Source: Ruminococcus sp. (GTDB lineage: Bacteria > Bacillota > Clostridia > Oscillospirales > Acutalibacteraceae). From it: 64,000 nucleotides of DNA. Under the pieces are notes generated by a model, which was given only the letters and a program-made list of their open reading frames with translations, was not told the DNA's origin and did no database searches. Of the stretch, positions 53,042 to 61,552 are shown piece by piece (the stretch's first letter is position 1; each line of letters opens with the position of its first letter). The stretch lies in assembly GCA_017464765.1 (NCBI GenBank), contig JAFTYK010000008.1:1-64000 (forward strand), in the 5' to 3' direction. The position numbers and the translations under genes were made by a program.

Positions 53042-55120
53042 TTACTGTGTATACATCTTAAACGACTTGAAGGAAACGGTTTTGGTGCGTTTATTTTGGT
53101 CGAGTTTCATTTCAGCGTCGTCGATGTCTGGAAATGCAAAGCTTAAGTTTAAGGTGTTATTGTTGCCGATGAGTGAGGCTGGGACTGTGAAGTTTAGTCC
53201 TTCACTTACATAAGATTTGTCGAGCTTATCTGAGAACACCTGTCTGCCGTTAGCGTAGATTATGCACTCGCTCGGTTTGTCGATAGAGTGAATTTCAAAG
53301 TAGACGTGGATATCAACAGCGTCATTTGGGATAGATGAAATAGGGATAACCATCTGAGCCTGAGGACCTGCGAGTGGCGTACGCCAACCTGTGGTTGAGC
53401 AAAAACCTTCAACGCAGTACATGTTCGCAGTAGCATCCATCTGGAAAGTGCGTGAGGTGCCAAGACGGTATTTGGTTATTTCGTCAGTTGAGTAGAAACT
53501 GTTCAAAAGTCGCATTTTTTCAGTGTCGCCAGCTTCTCCTCGAGTTGAATACTGCTCAATTCGTGTGTCGGCATTTTCGCCTGTATTTAAGTAGAAGTAA
53601 CGAGTGCGGGTAGCATCGTTTTCAAATTCATAGAACGTCTTACCCGAACCGTAGTTTTCGTAATCTTTAGAGACAGATGATACTAAAGTCGGAGCAAAGT
53701 CAAAGATTGATAGCGGAGCGTTACTCTTTTCGTATCCCTCGCTTTTACCACTTTCTTTGACAAGCAACAACGGATGTTGCGTCATATCCTTGTTACCGAT
53801 GTTAGCGGTGATGATGATGGTAGCGTCTTTATAAACGCCATTCGACTTCATATCCTCGATCATCGAGAAAAGGCAGTTGAAACAACCGTAAATTTGTTCC
53901 TCAAGCGATGTGCCATTGATACTCTTTATTGAGTTTTTGGTTAGAGTATAAGGAGAACGCGCACCATCAAGGTTATAAATTCTGACAGCACTGTCGTATT
54001 TTTCGGTGTAATCAAAGCCCTCAGCTCTGATGTAGTCAGAGTAGAATTTTGCATCGTTAAGGGTGTATGCATTTTTCGACTTGTAGCTTGAAATTGTGTC
54101 AAGATCAAGCCAGAAGTACTGTTTCAGGTAATGTGGTGCATAAGTATACGCAGCATATTTGTAGATGGTTTTGGTCATTGAAGCATAAGCACCCGAGGTA
54201 TCCATATAGTCTACTATGTTTTCGATATCATCTTTTGCATCAGCTCCAAAGTACTCGGTCTGGGCATAAATGCGTGTATCAACACCACTATCGTTTAATA
54301 CTGAATAAACAGTATTATCTTCCCAAATTTCGTTTAGGTAGTTCTGATAGGTGGTGTCTTTGGTATAAACTTCACCGGTTAAAAGCGATGGTAAAGCTAT
54401 AGTTGCACCTGAACCTGAAGCGAGTGTGTTTTCGTACTCTACAAAACCACTCAGATTTTCTTCGTAATTCGGAAAATCCTTCTTGATTTTATCGAGATAT
54501 TCTTCATCAAAAGAGTCAAGGACAAAAACAACGGTGTTGTCTTTTTCACTTAGTTCGTAAATTCCCGAGCGTGTAACTTCATAAGTGATTTTGTTGAGGT
54601 TGCCTGAGTTGTTAACAACAAGGGAAGATAGAATAACAACCTGTACCAAGACAAGTCCAAGTGAGGAGAACATTATAATCTTGCGCCATTGTGTTCTAAA
54701 AACCATATAGAATGCAAAAGGCATTGCTAGACATGCTGCCCATACAGCTGAGTTGATAGCGCCGTAGGTGGTATAGTCTTTCCAGGCGATTTCACTACCG
54801 TCGAATACGCCAGAGCCGTAGTCGATATTCAAGAAGTTGCCCTGTATAAACAGTCCTAGTGCAAGTGCGAACAGCAGACAGCACACGCCTGCATGGATAA
54901 ATCGCTTGGGTATGGTACACACAAGAGTTATTATTACAAGCGCAATAGCTGAAATGATTAAAGATACGGTTAGAGTGGCGTCAAAGTTGAACCACAAAAC
55001 GTCTTTGTTTTCGATATACAGCTTCAGTGGAGCATATAGCAAGAACGTATATACAAAAAATACGCTGACTGATATGCCTAGCGCAAGTCTGTGTCCGAAT
55101 TTATCGTATTTATTTTCCAT
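53042..55120 (-). CDS. membrane alkaline-phosphatase-superfamily (sulfatase/LtaS-like) protein with degenerate metal site
   Basis: The 692-residue protein has about five N-terminal membrane helices (10-190), then an extracellular domain of AP-superfamily type: VVFVLDSFDEEY near 197 (metal Asp), GATIALPSLLTG near 240 (nucleophile region) and HPLLLVKE near 449. The usual ITADHGD metal motif reads ITANIGNKD (residues 437-445), so Asp, His and Asp are Asn, Ile and Asn. A carbohydrate-binding-like beta domain ends the protein (about 560-692). It lies next to the polysaccharide locus, with its own promoter. Catalysis is doubtful; a sensing, binding or altered-chemistry role is possible. Confidence 0.8.
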   Translation of the reverse strand: MENKYDKFGHRLALGISVSVFFVYTFLLYAPLKLYIENKDVLWFNFDATLTVSLIISAIALVIITLVCTIPKRFIHAGVCCLLFALALGLFIQGNFLNIDYGSGVFDGSEIAWKDYTTYGAINSAVWAACLAMPFAFYMVFRTQWRKIIMFSSLGLVLVQVVILSSLVVNNSGNLNKITYEVTRSGIYELSEKDNTVVFVLDSFDEEYLDKIKKDFPNYEENLSGFVEYENTLASGSGATIALPSLLTGEVYTKDTTYQNYLNEIWEDNTVYSVLNDSGVDTRIYAQTEYFGADAKDDIENIVDYMDTSGAYASMTKTIYKYAAYTYAPHYLKQYFWLDLDTISSYKSKNAYTLNDAKFYSDYIRAEGFDYTEKYDSAVRIYNLDGARSPYTLTKNSIKSINGTSLEEQIYGCFNCLFSMIEDMKSNGVYKDATIIITANIGNKDMTQHPLLLVKESGKSEGYEKSNAPLSIFDFAPTLVSSVSKDYENYGSGKTFYEFENDATRTRYFYLNTGENADTRIEQYSTRGEAGDTEKMRLLNSFYSTDEITKYRLGTSRTFQMDATANMYCVEGFCSTTGWRTPLAGPQAQMVIPISSIPNDAVDIHVYFEIHSIDKPSECIIYANGRQVFSDKLDKSYVSEGLNFTVPASLIGNNNTLNLSFAFPDIDDAEMKLDQNKRTKTVSFKSFKMYTQ

Positions 55121-55185
55121 TTTGATTTCCTTTATAAATAGGTAAGTAAAATACTTTGTTTTTAAACTCCTAATATAATACTAAA

Positions 55186-55213
55186 ATTATACTGATTAGT
55201 CAATAACAGTCAA
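55186..55213 (-). promoter_or_regulatory. promoter of the membrane phosphatase-like gene
   Basis: On the minus strand there is TTGACT (55213-55208), 16 bases and TATAAT (55191-55186), 66 bases before the ATG. Confidence 0.65.
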
Positions 55214-55273
55214 GGAACTTCACAAGATATTGTGGATGTACCGTTGTATTTGCGGTATATAACGCTGTTTAGA

Positions 55274-55302
55274 TTGACTTTTGTACCCTTATGAAGTAAA
55301 AT
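55274..55302 (+). promoter_or_regulatory. promoter of the FHA-SEDS/PBP operon
   Basis: TTGACT (55274-55279), 17 bases and TAAAAT (55297-55302); a TATAAT follows at 55304-55309 but is too far from this -35. Confidence 0.6.
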
Positions 55303-55355
55303 TATAATGTATAATTATATTTATCACGAACTAAAAATATATGGAGGTGGCATCT

Positions 55356-57050
55356 ATGGGATTTCAGGTTTTTCTTGATATAGCTGTTGTAGCACTGAGG
55401 TTTTTGTTACCGATTTATGCGGTAGTTATTGTATATCAGTGTTATGCTTCTATGCGTAGACACAGAAGGCCGGAAAAACCGCTTGTCACATTAGAGCTAA
55501 AAGGTACAGAACAGCAGATCCCTGTTTTGTTCTGGGAAAACTCTATCGGCAGAAGTAAGGGTAGTGACATTTGTGTAGCTGACCCCGCGGTATCGAGAGA
55601 CCACTGTGTGCTTTTAAGACGTCAGGAAGGTTGGCTTATATCTGACATTGGTTCTAAAGGTGGTACATACGTCAATGGTAAAAAGTGCAGAGATAGAACT
55701 CAGGTGCTTGTTGACGACGAAATCACAGTTGGTTCTACTACCTTTGTGCTAAAGCGTGGCGATGAGTTCCAGGATAGAATCAGACCGTCGTGGTTCTTTT
55801 CAAAAGCTTCCAATAAGGGAAGCCTTCAGCCATATAAACTGATGCTTCTGATTACATTCTTCCATCTGTTTATGACGGTTGAAGCGTGCTTTACTAATGA
55901 AGTGCAGGACTTCACTCCATTTTCAATATTCATTTGCTTAGAGCTTGTGCTGTGGGGCTTTTTCCTCGTATCTACCTATGCATTTAAGCGAATTAATTTT
56001 GAGCTTGAAGCGTTAGCGTCATTCTTGACAGGTATAGGTGTCATACTTCTTGTAAGACAGGAAATGCGTTCGGCTTATGTTCAGCTTATTGCGGCAGGTA
56101 TAGGCATAGTGCTTTTCTGTTTCCTTGTTAAGTTTATAGAGAACCCTGATCGAGTTAACTCATGGCGAATGGCGATTATGATAGGTGCTGTCGGATTACT
56201 ACTAGTCAATCTTGTTTTTGGTACAGTGCAGTACGGTGCCGCCAACTGGATAAGAATCGGTTCTATTTCAATTCAACCGTCAGAGTTTGTTAAAGTGGCT
56301 TATATTTTCGTTGGTGCTGCTGCACTTGATAAATTGCAGACGAAACGAAACTTCCTTGAGTTTATCGTTTTCTCGGCTATCTGTGTCGGAGCTTTGGCTC
56401 TTATGGGAGACTTTGGTACAGCACTAATATTTTTTGCGACATTCTTGCTGATTGCTTTTATGCGTTCAGGTGACTTTAAAACCGTACTTTTAGCGCTAGT
56501 GTCAGTTGTTTTTGCGGGTACTATTGTGTTGAAGTTTAAGCCGTATGTTGCTGACAGATTTGCGGCGTGGGGACACGTGTGGGAACACGCTCAGGATTCA
56601 GCCTATCAGCAGGCGCGTGTGCTTACATATACAGCATCAGGTGGTTTATGTGGTGTTGGTGTCGGTAACAGCTATTTAAAATATGTCGGCGCTTCCGAGA
56701 GTGACCTTGTATTCGGTTTGGTAGCCGAAGAAATGGGAGTAATTGTAGCGTTTACAATAGCGATTGCTATTGTAGGACTGGCTTTTTACGCTAGAGCTAT
56801 TACTACACGCAGTCGCAGTACTTTCTATTCTATTTCAGCGTGTTGTGCAGCAGGATTGATGGTTATTCAGCTCGCACTTAATGTTTTCGGTGCTACTGAT
56901 ATTTTACCGCTGACAGGTGTTACATTCCCGTTTGTATCGGCGGGTGGTTCGTCAATCATCGCTTGTTGGGGATTGCTTGCATTCATTAAGGCAGCTGACG
57001 AGCGTACCTATGCGGCTAAACGGCTTTCTAAACATAAAGAAGAAAGATAA
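55356..57050 (+). CDS. FHA domain fused to a SEDS glycosyltransferase (FtsW/RodA/SpoVE)
   Basis: The start is the ATG 55356, 5 bases after GGAGGTGG; an upstream ATG at 55341 includes the ribosome site itself. Of 564 residues, helix 1 (about 5-27) precedes a cytoplasmic FHA domain (about 45-125) with IGRSKGSD and SRDHCVLL, the phosphothreonine-binding Arg, Ser and His. A ten-helix SEDS polymerase follows, with the catalytic-type GDFGTA near 345, PSEFVK near 309 and SAGGSS near 529. It polymerises lipid II glycan with the PBP encoded 34 bases downstream. FHA binding suggests control by a Ser/Thr kinase such as PrkC. Confidence 0.93.
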   Translation: MGFQVFLDIAVVALRFLLPIYAVVIVYQCYASMRRHRRPEKPLVTLELKGTEQQIPVLFWENSIGRSKGSDICVADPAVSRDHCVLLRRQEGWLISDIGSKGGTYVNGKKCRDRTQVLVDDEITVGSTTFVLKRGDEFQDRIRPSWFFSKASNKGSLQPYKLMLLITFFHLFMTVEACFTNEVQDFTPFSIFICLELVLWGFFLVSTYAFKRINFELEALASFLTGIGVILLVRQEMRSAYVQLIAAGIGIVLFCFLVKFIENPDRVNSWRMAIMIGAVGLLLVNLVFGTVQYGAANWIRIGSISIQPSEFVKVAYIFVGAAALDKLQTKRNFLEFIVFSAICVGALALMGDFGTALIFFATFLLIAFMRSGDFKTVLLALVSVVFAGTIVLKFKPYVADRFAAWGHVWEHAQDSAYQQARVLTYTASGGLCGVGVGNSYLKYVGASESDLVFGLVAEEMGVIVAFTIAIAIVGLAFYARAITTRSRSTFYSISACCAAGLMVIQLALNVFGATDILPLTGVTFPFVSAGGSSIIACWGLLAFIKAADERTYAAKRLSKHKEER

Positions 57051-57084
57051 CTGATTTATATATTACGGTAAAGGAGAGAAACAC

Positions 57085-58473
57085 ATGAAGAGAATTATGA
57101 CGAGAAGTTTTCTTATACTCATAGTGACGCTTGCTGTTGTGGCAGGCATGTGTTTGCTTGCATTTCGAGTGGTGACCCAGAACGACCAATGGGTTGCTCA
57201 ACCGTATAACGGTCACGTGGCGAGTAGTAACGGACTCGCTCAGGCAGGAAGTATTACTGACAGAGATGAAGTTGTACTTGCTTATACAAATGACAACGAA
57301 GAACGTGTTTACCACGAAGATTTTGCAACTAGGTGTGCGCTGATGCATGTTGTCGGAGATAACTCACTGAATATTTCCACCGCTGTGCAAAGTATGTATC
57401 GAGGCGAACTCACCGGTTATTCCTTTGTTTTTGGTTTAGGTGTACCTAAATCATTGAGAACAAACAATTCTATCGAGCTTACTGTTGATGCTGATGCGTG
57501 CAAAGCAGCATATGAAGCGATGGGTGGTAAAGATGGTGCTTGTGTGGTTTATAACTACAAAACAGGCGAGGTTCTGGTTGATATAAGTACTCCGACCTAT
57601 GACCCGCAGAATCCACCTGAGATTAACGAAGATAATGAGGATGAATACGATGGTGTTTATCTCGATAACGTTATGTCATCGAGTTATACACCTGGTTCTA
57701 TTTTCAAGATTATAACAGCAGCGTGTGCTATAGAGAATATACCCGATATTTATGAGAGAACTTTCCAATGTAGCGGGGAGTACGATATTGATGGGGAACC
57801 TATCACCTGCGAAAACGCTCACGGTACTATTGATTTTACAACTGCTTTCGCTCAGTCTTGCAACGTTGTTTTTGCGCAACTTGCGGTTGAACTTGGTGAG
57901 GAAAAGATGACCGAAACTGCTACCAAAATGGGTTTTAACAAAAGTTTCGAAGTAAGCGGTGTGACCCTTTCAAAAAGTGTGTATAACCTTGAAAACGCTT
58001 TAGGTGATAACCAGATAGGTTGGTCTGGTATCGGTCAGTTCGAGGATTTAGCTAACCCGATGCACATGGCTATTATGTGTGGCGCTATCGCTCAGGGAGG
58101 CACTCCGGTGACTCCGTATCTTTTAGATAGTGATTCATCACTTTTGCAGAAACTCGGTGTCACTAAAGCAAAACAAAGTGAACAGATGTTAAGCGCAGAT
58201 ACAGCAACAAAATTACAGGAGCTGATGCGTTCTACTGCGGACTATTATTATAACGCAAGAGGGCTTACAATGGGTGGACTGAATTTCTGTGCTAAAACAG
58301 GTACTGCGGAAACAGGAGAGGACAAGGCACCTAATGGGTGGATAGTAGGTTTCACAGAAGATGAGAATCATCCGTACGCTTTTGCGGTTGTTGTAGAAGA
58401 GGGTGGCTACGGTATCTCGGCTGCAGGTCCTGTTGCTTCTGCCGCTATTTCTTCTCTGGTTAACAATCCTTGA
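57085..58473 (+). CDS. class B penicillin-binding protein (transpeptidase)
   Basis: The 462-residue protein has one N-terminal membrane helix (about 7-28), a short pedestal domain and a transpeptidase domain from about 145. The active-site motifs are complete: S205-x-x-K208 in TPGSIFK, SCN near 265, and KTG in CAKTGTAE near 404. It is shorter than FtsI/PBP2 and lacks PASTA repeats, like the PbpA group of Actinobacteria and Clostridia. It pairs with the upstream SEDS polymerase. Confidence 0.94.
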   Translation: MKRIMTRSFLILIVTLAVVAGMCLLAFRVVTQNDQWVAQPYNGHVASSNGLAQAGSITDRDEVVLAYTNDNEERVYHEDFATRCALMHVVGDNSLNISTAVQSMYRGELTGYSFVFGLGVPKSLRTNNSIELTVDADACKAAYEAMGGKDGACVVYNYKTGEVLVDISTPTYDPQNPPEINEDNEDEYDGVYLDNVMSSSYTPGSIFKIITAACAIENIPDIYERTFQCSGEYDIDGEPITCENAHGTIDFTTAFAQSCNVVFAQLAVELGEEKMTETATKMGFNKSFEVSGVTLSKSVYNLENALGDNQIGWSGIGQFEDLANPMHMAIMCGAIAQGGTPVTPYLLDSDSSLLQKLGVTKAKQSEQMLSADTATKLQELMRSTADYYYNARGLTMGGLNFCAKTGTAETGEDKAPNGWIVGFTEDENHPYAFAVVVEEGGYGISAAGPVASAAISSLVNNP

Positions 58474-58490
58474 TAAAATGCAAAAAAATT

Positions 58491-58528
58491 AAGCGAGGCT
58501 ATCAGTTGATAACCTCGCTTTTTTTTGC
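58491..58528. terminator. bidirectional terminator
   Basis: AAGCGAGG-CTATCA pairs with TGATAA-CCTCGCTT, followed by eight T's on the plus strand; it lies between the PBP gene (+) and trkH (-). Confidence 0.88.
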
Positions 58529-58534
58529 GATTAT

Positions 58535-59980
58535 TTAGTTTTTCTTCCAAGCTTGTGGGATGAAGATGAGCAGCAAAGGATAAAGCTCAAGTCGTCCTGC
58601 TAGCATATTGAAGCAGAAAACGATTTTCGAGAAAGTTGAAAATTCTGAGTAATTTCCCGCACTACCTACCATCGAGAAACCAGGTCCTGTGTTGTTGAGT
58701 GTTGCTAAGACGCTGGTGAAATTGGTGGTGAAATCAAAACCGTTGAACGAAATCAGAACAGTCGTAATAACGATTATGAAAACGTAAATGGTTAGATAAA
58801 CACTGACGGAACGAGCAACCTCGTGGGAAACCTTTTTACCGTCGGTTTTAACGGTGTAGATGTTACGAGGGTGAACGATAAGCATAAACTCTTTTTTTAT
58901 CTCTTTACAAAGAATGATAATGCGAGAGACTTTGAAACCACCGCCTGTTGAACCTGCGCAAGCACCGATACATGTGAGTATAAGTATAAGCACAACAGAG
59001 AATGCCGGCCAAGGGTTGGTGTCAGTAATAGCGAAACCTGTACTCGAAAGAATTGAAGTTACATAGAAGAAACTCTGGTGTAAAGCTTCTTTGAATGTAT
59101 CGTAGTAGCTCAAAAGATTAACAGCAATAGCGAGTGTGGCTCCCACTACAATACCGAGATAAATGAAGAGTTCTTCGCTTTTTAAAATCTGTTTGAACTT
59201 TCTGGTTAAAATAAGAATGTAAATGTAGAAATTCACACCGAAGAGCATCATGAATACAGCGACTACTGTCTGAAGATAGGTGCTTTCGAAGTGTCCTATC
59301 GAAGCGTTATAGGTGGAGAACCCACCTGTACCTGCAGTAGCAAAGGCTGTAGTAAGCGCGTCGAATACATTCATACCACCGAGTAGTAAGAGTACAAACT
59401 CAATAGCTGTGAAGCCAACGTAGATAGCGTATAAAAGTGCCGCGTAGGTTCTAAGCTTAGGCATACTCTTGCCGACTGACGGACCTGTGGACTCAGCTTT
59501 CATCAGGTTGATGGAGTTGTTTCCACCGAGCTTAGGGATAATAGCGAGCAAGAACACTACTACACCCATACCGCCTAAGAAATGAGAAAAGCTACGCCAG
59601 AAAAGCATACATTTGTCTAGCGATTCTATGTCGGTGAGGATTGTTGAACCTGTAGTTGTAAATCCTGATACTGTTTCAAAGAAAGCGTCGATGAAACTGG
59701 GGATAGCTTTGCTGAAAAACAACGGTAAACAACCCGCTAAAGACAATACAATCCAGCTAAGAGTAGTTGATGCAAAGCCGTCTTTTAACTGCATTGTCGG
59801 ATTTTTAGGTTTCTTGATGACTAAAAGTGCGCCGATAACTATAATGGCAAGTCCTATGAAAAGGAAGTATTTAAAACTGCTCTCTTTATATATAAGACCA
59901 ACTATTGTAGAAAGCTGCATGCACAAGCCTTCAATAACTAAAACCCAACCTAAAATGTAAAATATAAGTCGTTTATTCAT
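58535..59980 (-). CDS. trkH: TrkH/KtrB-family potassium uptake channel subunit
   Basis: The 481-residue protein has four M1-P-M2 repeats. Each pore loop has its filter glycine: TTTGSTIL near 111, GTGGFSTY near 221, SSTGFAIT near 313 and NNTGPGFS near 432. It forms the membrane pore of a Trk/Ktr potassium system, gated by the cytoplasmic TrkA ring encoded 4 bases upstream. Confidence 0.94.
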   Translation of the reverse strand: MNKRLIFYILGWVLVIEGLCMQLSTIVGLIYKESSFKYFLFIGLAIIVIGALLVIKKPKNPTMQLKDGFASTTLSWIVLSLAGCLPLFFSKAIPSFIDAFFETVSGFTTTGSTILTDIESLDKCMLFWRSFSHFLGGMGVVVFLLAIIPKLGGNNSINLMKAESTGPSVGKSMPKLRTYAALLYAIYVGFTAIEFVLLLLGGMNVFDALTTAFATAGTGGFSTYNASIGHFESTYLQTVVAVFMMLFGVNFYIYILILTRKFKQILKSEELFIYLGIVVGATLAIAVNLLSYYDTFKEALHQSFFYVTSILSSTGFAITDTNPWPAFSVVLILILTCIGACAGSTGGGFKVSRIIILCKEIKKEFMLIVHPRNIYTVKTDGKKVSHEVARSVSVYLTIYVFIIVITTVLISFNGFDFTTNFTSVLATLNNTGPGFSMVGSAGNYSEFSTFSKIVFCFNMLAGRLELYPLLLIFIPQAWKKN

Positions 59981-59984
59981 AGCG

Positions 59985-61343
59985 TTACCTTAGAATATCC
60001 TCAAGATCAGAAAGTCCCTTTCGCTTAGTTACTACGATTACAGTATCGCCGATTTCGATACTATCAGAGCCTTTAGGAATAATCATTTTTCCCTGTCGCG
60101 TGATACAGGCGATTTGTAAATCGTCCTTTAAGTCGAGTCCCGAAAGCGCAATACCTGTAGCCAGATTGTCTTTTCTTACTCTGAACTCGAGAGCTTCAGC
60201 CTTTCCGTTTGCGATAGGGTGAACGGTTTCGAATTCGCTGTCACGAGAGTTGTGCATAGCTTTGACGTATCGCATAATGTTTTCGCCTGTTATTTTTTTA
60301 GGATTTATCATAGTTTCAAGCGGAAGATTCTCGAATACACTACTGATTTTTAGGTTACCTATTTCGGTTATTACTTTAGCCTTAGGGTTAACCTGTTTTG
60401 CATAAAGTGAGGAAACAAGGTTTTCCTCGTCAGTATTCATAAGAGCGACAACTGCGCTGCAATGCTCGATGCCTTCTGATAAAAGTAAGTCCTGATCCAT
60501 GGCGTCACCGTAGATAATGAGCGCATTATCAAGGGCTTCGCTGAGTTCAAGGCAACGCTCTTTATCGTTGTCGATAATCTTAACATCGATACCCGCGTCG
60601 CATAAATCCATAGCGAGATAGTGGGCTATACGCGAGCCACCTAAAAGCATAACCGTACGACCTCTGTTAGAAACGATGCCAAGGCTTTTTAAGAGCTTAG
60701 CGGCTGCTTTCGATGGAGCAATAAAAGAAATATAGTCGCCTTCTTCAATAACAAAGTCACCGTTAGGAATAAAGCATTCGCCCTGTCGCTCTACTACGCA
60801 GATGCGGATACCGTCTTTTAAAATATGGGAGCTTTGGACTACCTTTTTGTTAGCTAGTACACAGCCTTTTTCAACCTTAATTTTAATAAGGTCAATGTGG
60901 CCTCGGGCGAAAGTGGTCATACTTTCAACACCCGGGAATTTTAGCATTCGGGTTAACTCTTTCGCACAGATAAGCTCTGGGTTTATAGCAAGCGAAAGTT
61001 TCAAATCGTCTTTTACAAAAGGCAGATCCTTTGTATACTGAGGGTTGCGAACTCGAGCAATAGTACGCTTAACACCTGCATTTTTAGCGATTAGACAAGT
61101 GTAGAGATTAAGTTCGTCGGTGGCTGTAACCGCAATAAGCAGGTCACAGTCAGAAACGTTAGCCTCTTTTAGCGTAGAAAGAGTAGCGCCATTACCCTCG
61201 ATAGTCATAATGTTTTGTGTGTCAGGAAGTTTCTCGAGCGCATGTGCATCTTCGTCTATTACAGTGATGCTGTGACCCTCGAGATTGAGATGGTCGGCGA
61301 TAGTTCTGCCGACTCTGCCACTACCTACAATAATAATATCCAT
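59985..61343 (-). CDS. trkA: TrkA-type potassium-uptake regulatory subunit
   Basis: The start is placed at ATG 61343, 7 bases after GAGGT; an upstream ATG at 61349 is too close. The 452-residue protein has two RCK modules: each has a Rossmann NAD/ATP site (MDIIIVGSGRVGRT, and VMLLGGSRIAH near 228) and a TrkA-C lobe (about 135-215 and 365-450). Tandem RCK modules on one chain match TrkA rather than single-module KtrA. It is cytoplasmic and binds TrkH. Confidence 0.94.
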   Translation of the reverse strand: MDIIIVGSGRVGRTIADHLNLEGHSITVIDEDAHALEKLPDTQNIMTIEGNGATLSTLKEANVSDCDLLIAVTATDELNLYTCLIAKNAGVKRTIARVRNPQYTKDLPFVKDDLKLSLAINPELICAKELTRMLKFPGVESMTTFARGHIDLIKIKVEKGCVLANKKVVQSSHILKDGIRICVVERQGECFIPNGDFVIEEGDYISFIAPSKAAAKLLKSLGIVSNRGRTVMLLGGSRIAHYLAMDLCDAGIDVKIIDNDKERCLELSEALDNALIIYGDAMDQDLLLSEGIEHCSAVVALMNTDEENLVSSLYAKQVNPKAKVITEIGNLKISSVFENLPLETMINPKKITGENIMRYVKAMHNSRDSEFETVHPIANGKAEALEFRVRKDNLATGIALSGLDLKDDLQIACITRQGKMIIPKGSDSIEIGDTVIVVTKRKGLSDLEDILR

Positions 61344-61381
61344 ATTCATTACCTCGAAAACAGATAAATTTGATAAACACA

Positions 61382-61410
61382 ATTCTACTACAATGAATCA
61401 GTAAAATCAA
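61382..61410 (-). promoter_or_regulatory. promoter of trkA-trkH
   Basis: On the minus strand there is TTGATT (61410-61405), 17 bases and TAGAAT (61387-61382), 39 bases before the ATG. A GTAAA-9-TTTAC dyad overlaps the -35. Confidence 0.6.
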
Positions 61411-61438
61411 TAGATTTACAAAATTCGCTGTTATATCG

Positions 61439-61457
61439 CTGTAAACATAGTTTACAG
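61439..61457. promoter_or_regulatory. 19-bp operator-like dyad between trkA and secA
   Basis: CTGTAAAC-ATA-GTTTACAG is a perfect 8-bp inverted repeat with a 3-base centre. A weaker relative (GTAAA-9-TTTAC, 61401-61419) lies 38 bases away centre to centre, on the trkA promoter. The regulator is not known; the arms resemble LacI-family (CcpA) half sites but the centre is too long. Confidence 0.5.
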
Positions 61458-61552
61458 AATGTTCTTTATTTTTTAGTTAGCTTATGTTATACTAATTAGT
61501 ATTATGGGGCAATATGGAAGATTGTATTGCTTGCATGAAAGGATTGATTACA

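Noticed and set aside
54067..54402. Plus-strand ORF of 111 codons
   Set aside because: Antisense to the membrane phosphatase-like gene, whose coding sequence is clearly conserved in type; no ribosome site or known domain.
61439..61457. CcpA catabolite-response element
   Set aside because: The half sites resemble cre, but cre has no three-base insertion at the centre; the dyad is 19 bp and perfectly symmetrical outside the centre.
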